From: Bradyrhizobium manausense | GTDB taxonomy: Bacteria > Pseudomonadota > Alphaproteobacteria > Rhizobiales > Xanthobacteraceae | NCBI RefSeq assembly: GCF_018129685.1 | Contig: NZ_JAFCLG010000024.1 | Span: 1 to 64,000, forward strand | DNA length: 64,000 nt | Direction of reading: 5' to 3' | Program-made: the position numbers and the translations under genes | In this document: positions 33,472 through 42,229 of the stretch, in pieces | How the letters are laid out: every line of letters begins with the position of its first letter | Numbering within the stretch: the first letter of the stretch is position 1 | The notes under the pieces: model-generated | The model's input: only the letters and a program-made list of their open reading frames with translations | Databases searched by the model: none | Told to the model about the DNA's origin: nothing

Positions 33472-35022
33472 TCATTCGGCCGCGCCCCTGATGTCGGCCG
33501 CGGGCGGCGCGTAGGCCGCTTCGAGCGCGGCAAACTCCGCCGGCAACATGTCGCACATCACCTGCACATGCGGAATGATGTTGGCACCGACGATGAAGCC
33601 GAAATCGAGCTGGTCGCGATAGCTCTGCACGGTGATGTTGAGCGCCTGCCCGTGCGTCGAGATCGACACCGGGAAGATGTGCAGCAGCTCGGCGCCGGCA
33701 GCATAGAGCGTCTGCCGCGGGCCCGGCACGTTGGACACGGTGATGTTCGCCGCCGGCGGCAGCACGTCCGAAAGATCGGAGCGACTGTAGAGCAGCGCCA
33801 AGATCTGGACGATGATCGGCGCGCCCAGCATCGAGATGTTGGAGACCTGCGGCATCAAGGCCCGCAGCGGATGCGACATCTCCTTGGACCTGGTCGACTG
33901 GGCGATGATGGCCTCCAGCCGCGCCTTGGGATCCTCGATGTTGGTGGCAATCGAGCAGATCATGCCGAAGACCTGGTTATTGGCCTCGGTGTTGCCCTCC
34001 TCGCGCAGCGAGATCGGCACGGCGGCGGTCAGCGACTTCGCCGGCAGCGTGCCGTATTGCAGCAGATAGCGGCGGACCACGCCGGAGGCGAGCGCCAGCA
34101 CCACGTCGTTGAGCTTGCCGCCGGCGAGCTTGGCGAGCGCCTTGGCCCGCGACAGCGAGATCGACACGCCGGCAAAGCTGCGCTCCGACGAAATCGTCTT
34201 GTTGAGCATGGTCGGCGGCGACACCATGCTGGCAAGGCTCTCGCGCGACTTCGGATCGGAAATCTTGCCGAGCACGTCGGAGACGCTCTTCACCATGGTC
34301 GGGATATTGCCGGCAAAACGCACCGCGCTCTCGATCTGGTACATCGCGTTGTCGAACAGGATCGAGCCGATATCGCTCTTGCCGGTGCGCGGCAGCTGCA
34401 GGTTCTTCGCGGCCGCCGAGGCATCGAGCGGCTGGGTGAAGAGCTGCTGATAAGAATCCAGAAGGTTCGCAGCGATGTCGCGCGGCTCCTGCCCGGGCTT
34501 GGAACCGCCCGTCGGCGGATCGACCTGTCGCGGGATCGGCGAGATGTCGTAGATCATGTTGGTCAAGGCCGCTCCGGCGCCGCCGTCGATGGCGGCATGG
34601 TGCATCTTGGAATAGAGGCCGACCTCGTTGTCCTTCATGCCCTCGAACACATAGAACTCCCAGAGCGGGCGGGCGCGGTTCAGCAGCTTGGCATGCATCC
34701 AACCGACGATGCGTTCGAGCGTGGCCCGATCGCGCGGTGCCGGCAGACTGGCGCGGAAGATGTGACGGTCGATATCGAACTGATCGTCCTCGACCCAGGT
34801 AGGATGATCGATGTCGAGCGGCGCCTTCTCGAGGCGCGCTTTCAGAATCGGCGCGATGTGGAGCCGCGAGACGATCATCGCCTTGAAGTCTTCGAAGAAG
34901 TCGCCCTTGTAGTCGTCGGGCAGACGAAAGATCGCCATGCTGCCGACATGCATCGGCATCTCAGGCGTTTCCAGATAGAGAAACGACGCGTCCAGCGACG
35001 ACAGCTTCTTACCGTCAGCCAT
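33472..35022 (-). CDS. Wax ester synthase/diacylglycerol acyltransferase (WS/DGAT)
   Basis: 516 residues. The catalytic HHxxxDG motif is His141-His142-Ala-Ala-Ile-Asp146-Gly147. The N-terminus (LSSLDASFLYLETPEMPMHVG) and the late NVPGPRQTLYAAGAEL are strong family marks. The enzyme esterifies acyl-CoA to fatty alcohols or diacylglycerol to store neutral lipid, at the membrane or lipid-body surface. It sits in an operon with a lipase-like gene, a DUF6489-like gene and an epoxide hydrolase. Confidence 0.95.
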   Translation of the reverse strand: MADGKKLSSLDASFLYLETPEMPMHVGSMAIFRLPDDYKGDFFEDFKAMIVSRLHIAPILKARLEKAPLDIDHPTWVEDDQFDIDRHIFRASLPAPRDRATLERIVGWMHAKLLNRARPLWEFYVFEGMKDNEVGLYSKMHHAAIDGGAGAALTNMIYDISPIPRQVDPPTGGSKPGQEPRDIAANLLDSYQQLFTQPLDASAAAKNLQLPRTGKSDIGSILFDNAMYQIESAVRFAGNIPTMVKSVSDVLGKISDPKSRESLASMVSPPTMLNKTISSERSFAGVSISLSRAKALAKLAGGKLNDVVLALASGVVRRYLLQYGTLPAKSLTAAVPISLREEGNTEANNQVFGMICSIATNIEDPKARLEAIIAQSTRSKEMSHPLRALMPQVSNISMLGAPIIVQILALLYSRSDLSDVLPPAANITVSNVPGPRQTLYAAGAELLHIFPVSISTHGQALNITVQSYRDQLDFGFIVGANIIPHVQVMCDMLPAEFAALEAAYAPPAADIRGAAE

Positions 35023-35067
35023 AGTTCCCTCCGCTTGTATTTGACGGGCGCCTTTTGGCGCTTCTCG

Positions 35068-35868
35068 TCAGGCCGATACTGCCCGCTCCGGCGGGGCATA
35101 TGCAATGGCAAACGGCCCGGCCCGGTCAAATGGCCAGAACTCCCCCTCCGGTTGCGCCAGGCGATCCGCCACGGCCCACAACGCGGCTGCGTTCACCCCG
35201 AGCCCGATATGGCTCGCGAAATACACCTCGATGTTCTCGGCCCGCGCGTTGGAGCGCAGCAGGCAGGTCCGCCAGTTCACGACGCCGTCGGTGCGCGAAT
35301 AGATCGACGTCGCCGGCACCTCGAGATCGCCGGCAATCGCCTCGCGCAGTTCGGCAAAGTCCTCGACATTCTCACCGGACAGCGCCTCGTAGAGCGCCGT
35401 CGCATTGGTCGCCCGCACATCATTGGCAAAGGGGCTGCCGAGCGTGATGACGTTGCGGACCATGTCGGGAGCCTGGAGCGCGAGATCGCGGGCGTAGACG
35501 CCGCCGAGGCTCCATCCGACCAGACTGACCTTCCGTCCGCTCGCGGCGTGGATTTCGGCGAGGCGTGTGCGGACGGCTTCCCGCATCTGCGCCAGGCCGC
35601 CGAGATTGCGGCCCATCCGCCAGGCATGCGCCTCATAGCCGAGTTCGCCGAGATAGCGCCGCATCGGCGCCATCGAGAGATCGCTGGCGAGAAAGCCCGG
35701 CAGCGCCAGCACCGGATGTCCGTCGCCCCTCGGCGCGCGCAGCAGCAGCGGCGACAGCAGGACGCTGGCGTTGAATTCGAACAGGCCCCGCGCCTCCGCA
35801 AGCAGCAGGCCGAGCGACGGCGGACGAAGCCGGCCCGGGCCTGGCGCCCCGTCGCGCGTATCAGGCAT
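35068..35868 (-). CDS. Lipase-like alpha/beta hydrolase (paralogue of the 21.5-kb gene)
   Basis: 266 residues. Ser120 in VGWSLGG is the nucleophile; RGDGHPVLALPGF, VITLGSPFAND and YSRTDGVVNW follow as in its paralogue at 21519-22289. Its start overlaps the stop of the upstream small gene by one base, and a hairpin (TGACG... CGTCA around GCGCC-TTTT-GGCGC, 35042-35070) sits at its 3' end before WS/DGAT. Likely an intracellular esterase acting on acyl storage lipids; the substrate is inferred from context only. Confidence 0.75.
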   Translation of the reverse strand: MPDTRDGAPGPGRLRPPSLGLLLAEARGLFEFNASVLLSPLLLRAPRGDGHPVLALPGFLASDLSMAPMRRYLGELGYEAHAWRMGRNLGGLAQMREAVRTRLAEIHAASGRKVSLVGWSLGGVYARDLALQAPDMVRNVITLGSPFANDVRATNATALYEALSGENVEDFAELREAIAGDLEVPATSIYSRTDGVVNWRTCLLRSNARAENIEVYFASHIGLGVNAAALWAVADRLAQPEGEFWPFDRAGPFAIAYAPPERAVSA

Positions 35869-36125
35869 TATTTCTTCTTGTCGCCGCTACGCGGGGCGCC
35901 GAGGCCGGCCATGGTGACGAACATGTCCTGAAACCGTTCCGCGAGCTTGGGATCGAAGGTGAACCAGCTCTGGATCAGCGATTCCGGCGACACTTTGTCG
36001 ATGTTGCTCAACACCTGCTGCTGCAGCTTGTCCATCACCGCCGTCTGCATCGGCGACACATCGGGCAATCCGAAGAACTGGCGGGCTTCGAGGGGGGTGC
36101 AGTCGATTTCGATGTTAACTTTCAT
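35868..36125 (-). CDS. Small DUF6489-like protein
   Basis: 85 residues beginning MKVNIEIDCTPLEARQFFGLPDV, a pattern I associate with DUF6489. It is charged and mixed alpha/beta with a helical C-terminus ending in GDKKK. Function unknown. It leads the lipase-WS/DGAT-epoxide hydrolase operon and is coupled by TAATG to the next gene, so a role in lipid-body or PHA-granule association is worth considering. Start at the ATG with GGAGGGGAC upstream. Confidence 0.7.
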   Translation of the reverse strand: MKVNIEIDCTPLEARQFFGLPDVSPMQTAVMDKLQQQVLSNIDKVSPESLIQSWFTFDPKLAERFQDMFVTMAGLGAPRSGDKKK

Positions 36126-36501
36126 GTCCCCTCCGGATGAGATTCGAGCGGCGTCCACAGTATCGCCGCGACATGGCGTACGACGCAAGCGACCTGAGAC
36201 CTGGGGCCGGACACGGGCTTCCGCAATCGAGGGATATGGTCAATCAAATGCCGGGCGCGGATGGGGACGCCGGCGGGCCTTTTCCACCCCCGTTTTCGCT
36301 ATCCGGTGGGCCGAAAGTCGAATGTCGCCAGCCTGCTTCTCTCCCCTAAATTGTTGGTCAGCATTGCTGCACAGCGGTGCAACTTGGCGCGTTCCTTGCT
36401 GGAATGGCGCTTGCACGGGTCGAGAACTCTGGGCAACATGGATCGATCGGCCCCGCCGAACAATCAAAAATGACGGTCGGGGCGAGTGAAGAGGGTCAAG
36501 A
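36126..36501. other. Intergenic region between divergent operons
   Basis: 376 bases separating the lipid operon (minus) from the peptide-transport operon (plus). No convincing gene; small ORFs here lack ribosome sites and family features. It must hold both operons' promoters. The only clear element I can name is a GG-N10-GC sigma-54-like site at 36400-36414; AGAGGG precedes the ATG at 36502. Confidence 0.7.
36399..36415 (+). promoter_or_regulatory. Possible sigma-54 promoter of the peptide ABC operon
   Basis: TGGAATGGCGCTTGCA has GG at 36401-36402 and GC at 36413-36414 with ten bases between, and TTGCA as in the -12 element. The middle differs from the consensus CACG. It lies about 87 bases before the binding-protein start. 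Nitrogen control would make sense for a peptide system. Confidence 0.3.
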
Positions 36502-38103
36502 ATGTCAGTCGGACAAAGTCTGTTTGCGGCGACGCTCGCCGGTGCGCTTGCGTTGGCGGTGTCGCCGGCATCGAGCCAGACGCTGCGCTACGCCAACCAG
36601 GGTGAGCTGAAATCGCTCGACCCCTACACGCTGAACGAATCGACCACCAGTGCGCATCTCGGTCATGTCTATGAGGGCCTGGTTGCCCGCGGCAAGGACC
36701 TGAAGATCATCCCGGCGCTCGCCGAAAGCTGGGAGACACCGGAGCCGACACGCTGGCGCTTTCACCTGCGCAAGGACGTGAAATTCCACAATGGCGACCC
36801 CTTCACCGCTGACGATGTGGTGTTCTCGGCCGACCGTGTGCGGGCGAAAGGCTCGAATTTCCAGAGCCGCGTTCCCGCCGACGCCAAGGTCGTCAAGATC
36901 GACGATTACACCGTCGATTTCGTCCTGTCCTCGCCCAATCCCATCCTGACGGCGCTGTGGGCGACCTGGTACATTATGGACAAGAAATGGGCAGAGGCCA
37001 ACGATGCGGTGGCACCGACGCCCGCGGCCGCGACGACCCCAAGCTACGCGTCGCTTCATGAAAACGGCACCGGCGCCTTTACCATCGAAAGCCATCAGCC
37101 GGGCGTGAAGACCGTCTTCAAGGCCAATCCCAACTGGTGGCGCAAGCCGGAGCACAATCTGAAGGAGATCGTCTTCACGCCGATCGCAAACCCCGCCACG
37201 CGTGTCGCGGCGCTGTTGTCCGGCGAGGTTGACGTGATCGAGCCGGTTCCGGTCCAGGACATCGAGCGCGTCAAAGCAAGCCCCAACGCCACCGTGCTGG
37301 CGGGACCTGAACTCCGCACCATCTTCGTCGGCATGGATCAGGCGCGTGACGAACTGTTGTACTCCAACGTCAAGGGCAAGAATCCGTTCAAGGACGTCCG
37401 CGTCCGTGAAGCCGTCTACCGGGCGATCGACGTCGATCTGATCAAGAATCGCGTCATGCGCGGGCTCTCCACACCGTCCGCATTGATGGTCGCACCGGAG
37501 ATCTTTCCGTTCTCGAAGGACTTCACCCGGCCGAAGCTCGATCCCGACGCCGCCAAGAAGCTTCTGGCGGACGCCGGCTATCCTGATGGTTTCGAGGTAA
37601 CGATGGACTGCCCGAACGATCGCTACGTCAATGACGCTGCGATCTGCCAGGCGATCGTCGGCATGCTCGCCCGCATCAACATCAAGGTGGATCTGCTGGC
37701 GCAACCGAAGGCCCAGTATTTCGCCAAGGTGCTGAAGCCCGGCGGCTACAAGACTTCGCTGTTCATGCTGGGCTGGACCCCGGATACGCTCGACGCCCAT
37801 AACGTGCTGCACGACATCATGGGCTGCCGGGACGATCCCAAGGATCCGAACCGCGGCGAGGCCAATCTCGCCGGCTACTGCAACAAGCAGTTCGACGAGC
37901 TCGCCGACAAGATCCTCGTGGAACCCGACACGACCAAGCGCGATCTCCTGATCAAGCAGGCTTTCGATATCTCGATGAAGGACTGGGCCTATGTCCCGCT
38001 GCACCAGCAGGCCATCGCCTGGGGCGTGTCGAAGAAGGTGAAGCTGACCCAGCGTGCGGACAACATGGTCATGCTCTACTGGGCAACCAAGCAGGACGAA
38101 TAG
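36502..38103 (+). CDS. Peptide ABC transporter binding protein 1
   Basis: 533 residues, SBP family 5 (DppA/OppA type). Signal peptide to about residue 25 (ALAVSPASS-QT). The mature start TLRYANQGELKSLDPYTLNE and the FHNGDPFTADDVVFS segment are typical. It captures peptides or similar ligands in the periplasm and hands them to the permeases that follow. It is the first gene of a 12-gene run; a strong hairpin separates it from the first permease. Confidence 0.9.
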   Translation: MSVGQSLFAATLAGALALAVSPASSQTLRYANQGELKSLDPYTLNESTTSAHLGHVYEGLVARGKDLKIIPALAESWETPEPTRWRFHLRKDVKFHNGDPFTADDVVFSADRVRAKGSNFQSRVPADAKVVKIDDYTVDFVLSSPNPILTALWATWYIMDKKWAEANDAVAPTPAAATTPSYASLHENGTGAFTIESHQPGVKTVFKANPNWWRKPEHNLKEIVFTPIANPATRVAALLSGEVDVIEPVPVQDIERVKASPNATVLAGPELRTIFVGMDQARDELLYSNVKGKNPFKDVRVREAVYRAIDVDLIKNRVMRGLSTPSALMVAPEIFPFSKDFTRPKLDPDAAKKLLADAGYPDGFEVTMDCPNDRYVNDAAICQAIVGMLARINIKVDLLAQPKAQYFAKVLKPGGYKTSLFMLGWTPDTLDAHNVLHDIMGCRDDPKDPNRGEANLAGYCNKQFDELADKILVEPDTTKRDLLIKQAFDISMKDWAYVPLHQQAIAWGVSKKVKLTQRADNMVMLYWATKQDE

Positions 38104-38118
38104 GTGTCGACATCTGTG

Positions 38119-38160
38119 AGTCCCGGAAGCCAATACTTCCAAGACCTGGCTTCCGGGACT
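38119..38160 (+). other. Strong hairpin after the binding-protein gene
   Basis: AGTCCCGGAAGCCA (38119-38132) and TGGCTTCCGGGACT (38147-38160) are perfect 14-bp arms around a 14-base loop, 15 bases after the stop. No T-tract follows, so it is more likely a 3'-stabilising or partial attenuator structure that keeps binding-protein mRNA abundant relative to permeases. Confidence 0.7.
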
Positions 38161-38216
38161 TGCTGTTTCGGGCTAACGCAATGATGCGTGCCGCTGAAGA
38201 GATGTGAAAGGAACAG

Positions 38217-39197
38217 ATGCTCGCTTTCACACTGCGCCGGGCCATCCAGGCCATTGGCGTCATGATCGCCGTCGGGATCATCGCGTTCTCGATGTTCCGC
38301 TTCGCCGGCGATCCCGTGAACCAGATGGTCGGGATGGACACGTCCGGCGCCGAGCGCGCCGCGATCCGCAAATCGCTCGGCCTCGACGATCCCGTGATCG
38401 TGCAGTTCGGCCGCTATATCGGCAACGCTGCACAGTTCAAGTTCGGCGTCTCCTACCAGTTCCGCCTGCCTGTCACCAATCTGCTGGTGGAGCGGATGCC
38501 CGCGACGCTGGAGCTTGCGATCTGCGCCACCATCTTCGCGATGGTCAGCGGCATCTTGATGGGAGTCTATTCGGCGCTTCGCCGTGACAGCTGGCTCGCC
38601 CATATATTCCAGGCCGTCTCGCTGATCGGCATCTCGCTGCCGACCTTCCTGATCGGCGTTCTCATGATCTACCTGTTCTCGGTCACCCTCGGCTGGCTGC
38701 CCTCGTTCGGTCGCGGCGACGTCGTGCATATCGGCTGGTGGACCACGGGCCTCCTCACCCTGTCGGGCCTGAAGGCGCTGATCATGCCTTCGATCACGCT
38801 CGGTCTGTTCCAGATGACGCTGATCATGCGACTCGTCCGTGCCGAGATGCTGGAGGTGATGCGGACCGACTATATCCGCTTCGCCCGCGCCCGCGGTCTG
38901 ACCACGCGGGCGATCCATTTCGGTCACGCGCTGCGCAACACCATGGTTCCGGTCATCACCGTCGCAGGCCTGCAATTTGGCTCGGTGATCGCTTTCGCGA
39001 TCATCACCGAGACCGTGTTCCAGTGGCCCGGCATGGGACTCCTGTTCGTGCAAGCCGTTCAGAACGTCGATATCCCGATCATGGCGGCCTACCTGATGAT
39101 GGTCTCCCTGATTTTCGTCACCATCAATCTCGTGGTTGATATCCTCTACACCATCGTCGACCCGCGACTGCGTTCGACGGTCAGCCGGGCACATTGA
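38217..39197 (+). CDS. Peptide ABC transporter permease 1 (DppB-like)
   Basis: 326 residues, six membrane segments. N-terminal LAFTLRRAIQAIGVMIAVGI and the cytoplasmic EAA loop (ARARGLTTRAIHFGHALRNTMVPVI) are typical of DppB/OppB. AAAGGAAC precedes the ATG. Two bases separate its stop from the next permease ATG. Confidence 0.93.
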   Translation: MLAFTLRRAIQAIGVMIAVGIIAFSMFRFAGDPVNQMVGMDTSGAERAAIRKSLGLDDPVIVQFGRYIGNAAQFKFGVSYQFRLPVTNLLVERMPATLELAICATIFAMVSGILMGVYSALRRDSWLAHIFQAVSLIGISLPTFLIGVLMIYLFSVTLGWLPSFGRGDVVHIGWWTTGLLTLSGLKALIMPSITLGLFQMTLIMRLVRAEMLEVMRTDYIRFARARGLTTRAIHFGHALRNTMVPVITVAGLQFGSVIAFAIITETVFQWPGMGLLFVQAVQNVDIPIMAAYLMMVSLIFVTINLVVDILYTIVDPRLRSTVSRAH

Positions 39198-39198
39198 G

Positions 39199-40161
39199 AT
39201 GAGCGAGGCCGTCGTTCCGCATGAGGTTGAGAAGCGCGCTGCGGCCGCACCCGGCTGGTTCAAGCGCGCGCTCGACAGCGACCTGTTCTATTCGTTCCGC
39301 CGCTCCAAGATCACCATGATCGCGGCTGCGGTGACGCTGCTGTTCTTCCTGATCGCGATCTTCGCCCCGGTGTTCTCGGTGCAAAATCCGTTCGACCCGG
39401 CGCAGCTCCAGCTGATGAATTCGCGCATCTCGCCGCTCTGGACCGCGGATGGCCAAAGCCCGTTCCTGCTCGGCACCGACGAGCAGGGCCGCGACGTGCT
39501 GTCCGCGATCCTCTACGGCCTGCGCATCTCGCTGCTCGTCGGTGTCCTCGGCGTGGTCTTGTCCGGCGCGCTCGGCATCCTGCTCGGGCTGACGGCCGGC
39601 TATTTCGGCGGCGCCGTCGACGGGCTGATCATGCGCATCGCCGATGTGCAACTGTCCTTTCCGGCCATCCTGATCGCGCTGCTGATCAACGGCATCGCCA
39701 AATCGGTCTTTGGCAACAAGCTCGACGAAATGAGCATGTTGGCGGTCCTGGTCTTTGCGATCGGCCTGAGTTTTTGGGTGCAGTACGCGCGCACGGTGCG
39801 CGGCTCGGTCATGATCGAGAAGAACAAGGATTATGTCGCGGCCGCGCAACTGATCGGCCTGCCTGCCCCCGTGATCATGCTCCGCCACGTGCTGCCGAAC
39901 ACTACGGGGCCGATCCTCGTGATCGCCACCATCAACCTCGCGCTCGCCATCATCACCGAGGCAACGCTGTCGTTCCTGGGATCGGGCATGCCCGAGACCA
40001 TGCCGTCGCTCGGCACGCTGATCCGCATCGGCAACGGCTATCTGTTCGCAGGCGAATGGTGGATCGTCGCATTCCCCGGCATCGCACTCGCGGCGTTGAT
40101 CCTGTCCATCAACCTGCTCGGCGACTGGCTGCGCGACGCCCTCAACCCGAAACTTCGATGA
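39199..40161 (+). CDS. Peptide ABC transporter permease 2 (DppC-like)
   Basis: 320 residues. N-terminal extension, then a membrane helix (ITMIAAAVTLLFFLIAIFAP), the FLLGTDEQGRDVLSAILYGLR segment found in nearly every DppC, and the EAA loop AAAQLIGLPAPVIMLRHVLPN. Pairs with the preceding permease. Start chosen at 39199 because it follows the previous stop directly. Confidence 0.93.
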   Translation: MSEAVVPHEVEKRAAAAPGWFKRALDSDLFYSFRRSKITMIAAAVTLLFFLIAIFAPVFSVQNPFDPAQLQLMNSRISPLWTADGQSPFLLGTDEQGRDVLSAILYGLRISLLVGVLGVVLSGALGILLGLTAGYFGGAVDGLIMRIADVQLSFPAILIALLINGIAKSVFGNKLDEMSMLAVLVFAIGLSFWVQYARTVRGSVMIEKNKDYVAAAQLIGLPAPVIMLRHVLPNTTGPILVIATINLALAIITEATLSFLGSGMPETMPSLGTLIRIGNGYLFAGEWWIVAFPGIALAALILSINLLGDWLRDALNPKLR

Positions 40162-40174
40162 GTATGCAGCGTTC

Positions 40175-41161
40175 ATGACCGAACCCGTTCTCTCCGTCCG
40201 CAATCTTCAGGTCGAGTTCGCCTCCCGTCGCGGCACGCTGCGCGCCATCGACGGCGTCTCATTCGACATCGCCAAGGGCGAGGTGCTCGGTGTGGTCGGC
40301 GAATCCGGCGCCGGCAAATCCGTGACCGGCCTTTCGGTGATCGGCCTGATCGATCCGCCTGGTCGCATCTCCGGCGGCGAGATTCGCCTCTCGGGCCTGC
40401 GCATCGACAATCTGCCGCCGGAAGAGATGCGCCGTGTCCGCGGCAAGCGCATCGGCATGATCTTCCAGGATCCCCTCACCTCGCTCAATCCGCTCTACAA
40501 GGTCGGCGACCAGATCATCGAGACGATCCGCACTCATCTCAATCTATCCGAGACTGCGGCCCGCCGCCGCGCCATCGACCTGCTCGCCGAAGTCGGCATC
40601 CCTGCGCCGGACAAGCGCATCGACGGTTATCCCCACGAATTCTCCGGCGGCATGCGCCAACGCGTCGTGATTGCGCTCGCAATCTGCGCCGAGCCGGAGT
40701 TGATCATCGCGGACGAGCCGACCACCGCGCTCGACGTCTCCGTGCAGGCGCAGATCATCTCGCTGATCAAACGGCTCGGTCGCGACCATGGCACTGCCGT
40801 GATGCTGGTCACCCACGATATGGGCGTCATCGCCGAAACCTCGGACCGCGTCGCGGTGATGTATGCCGGCCGCGTCGCCGAGATCGGTCCTGTGCAGGAC
40901 GTCGTGAGGAATCCGCTCCATCCCTACGCCAAGGGCCTGATGGGCGCGATCCCGACGCTTGCCGGCGAGGACAAGCGCCTGGTGCAGATTCCCGGCTCGA
41001 TGCCGCGGCTCTCGGCAATCCCGCGCGGCTGCTCGTTCAACCCGCGCTGCGGATCTGCGTTCGATCGCTGCCGCGTCGACCGGCCGGAGCCATTGCCGCG
41101 CGGCACACAATCCGTTGCCTGCCACCTCTATGACACCGCCCCGGCGGAGAGCGCGGCATGA
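40175..41161 (+). CDS. Peptide ABC transporter ATPase 1 (DppD-like)
   Basis: 328 residues. Walker A GESGAGKS, signature FSGGMRQR and Walker B IIADEPTTALD are in order. The C-terminal oligopeptide-type extension has a four-cysteine set starting GCSFNPRC. It powers transport with the second ATPase, whose start overlaps its stop by four bases. Confidence 0.95.
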   Translation: MTEPVLSVRNLQVEFASRRGTLRAIDGVSFDIAKGEVLGVVGESGAGKSVTGLSVIGLIDPPGRISGGEIRLSGLRIDNLPPEEMRRVRGKRIGMIFQDPLTSLNPLYKVGDQIIETIRTHLNLSETAARRRAIDLLAEVGIPAPDKRIDGYPHEFSGGMRQRVVIALAICAEPELIIADEPTTALDVSVQAQIISLIKRLGRDHGTAVMLVTHDMGVIAETSDRVAVMYAGRVAEIGPVQDVVRNPLHPYAKGLMGAIPTLAGEDKRLVQIPGSMPRLSAIPRGCSFNPRCGSAFDRCRVDRPEPLPRGTQSVACHLYDTAPAESAA

Positions 41162-42147
41162 GCACCCCCTTCGTCCAGGCCACAAATCTGCGCCGCGTCT
41201 TCGACGTCTCGAAGCCATGGCTCAACCGTGTGCTCGAGGGTGGCCAGCTCGAATATCTCAAGGCTGTCGACGGCGTCACCTTCGACATCAGGAAGGGCGA
41301 GACCTTTGCGTTGGTCGGCGAGTCCGGCTCGGGCAAGACCACGGTGGCGCGGATGGTGGTCGGCCTGTTACCGCCGAGCTCCGGCGACGTGCTGATCGAC
41401 GGCATTGCGATGGCCGACCCGCGGCAGGCGACGGCGCGACGCAAACTGCGCCGCCGCATCCAGATGATCTTCCAGGACCCCTATGCGAGCCTGAACCCGC
41501 GCTTTCGCGTCGACGCCATCATCTCCGAGCCGATCCGCGCCTTCGACCTGATCCAGGGTGAACGCGACATCCAGGCCCGCGTTGGCGAGCTGCTCAGCCT
41601 CGTCGGCCTGCATCCCGACGACCGGCTGAAATTCCCGCATGAATTCTCGGGCGGCCAGCGCCAGCGCATCGCCATCGCGCGCGCACTTGCCTCCGACGCG
41701 GAATTCATCGTCTGTGACGAGCCGACCTCCGCCCTCGACGTGTCCGTGCAGGCGCAGATCCTGAACCTGATGCGCGACCTCCAGGACAAGTTCGGCCTGA
41801 CCTACATGTTCATCAGCCACAACCTCGCCGTGGTCAGGCACATGGCGAGCCGGGTCGGCGTGATGTATCTCGGCCGCATCGTCGAGATCGCGGAGGGGCG
41901 CGAGCTGTTCGCCAATCCGCGCATGCCCTATACCAAAATGCTGCTCGGCGCCGTGCCTGACCTTGCCATGAGCGGCCGTCAGCGCATTCCGGTCAAGGGA
42001 GAGATCCCGAACCCGATCAATCCGCCGCCCGGCTGCGCCTTCAATCCACGCTGTCCGCTGGCGTTCGAGCTCTGCCGCAAGGACGTTCCTGATCTGATCG
42101 ACGGCGTCGCCTGCCATGCCGTTAACACCGCGCCGGTCCCGGCCTAA
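41158..42147 (+). CDS. Peptide ABC transporter ATPase 2 (DppF-like)
   Basis: 329 residues. Walker A GESGSGKTT, signature FSGGQRQRIAIARAL, Walker B IVCDEPTSALD, and the C-terminal GCAFNPRCPLAFELC cluster region. Forms the nucleotide-binding heterodimer with the preceding protein. An 82-base gap follows before the transpeptidase gene. Confidence 0.95.
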   Translation: MSTPFVQATNLRRVFDVSKPWLNRVLEGGQLEYLKAVDGVTFDIRKGETFALVGESGSGKTTVARMVVGLLPPSSGDVLIDGIAMADPRQATARRKLRRRIQMIFQDPYASLNPRFRVDAIISEPIRAFDLIQGERDIQARVGELLSLVGLHPDDRLKFPHEFSGGQRQRIAIARALASDAEFIVCDEPTSALDVSVQAQILNLMRDLQDKFGLTYMFISHNLAVVRHMASRVGVMYLGRIVEIAEGRELFANPRMPYTKMLLGAVPDLAMSGRQRIPVKGEIPNPINPPPGCAFNPRCPLAFELCRKDVPDLIDGVACHAVNTAPVPA

Positions 42148-42229
42148 CGCGCGCGTGCCATGCGGCCTGTGCATTTGGCATCCCAGCGCCTGATGTGATC
42201 AATTGCGCGCGCCGCAAACGAGGTAGCCC

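Noticed and set aside
33400..35931. Long plus-strand open frame over the lipid operon
   Set aside because: Antisense to WS/DGAT and the lipase-like gene, both with clear catalytic motifs.
36505..38142. Minus-strand frame opposite binding protein 1
   Set aside because: Shadow of the SBP gene; no ribosome site or family motif.
38119..38160. Intrinsic terminator ending the first binding-protein transcript
   Set aside because: There is no T-tract and permease genes follow closely on the same strand, so a stabilising or partial attenuating stem is preferred.
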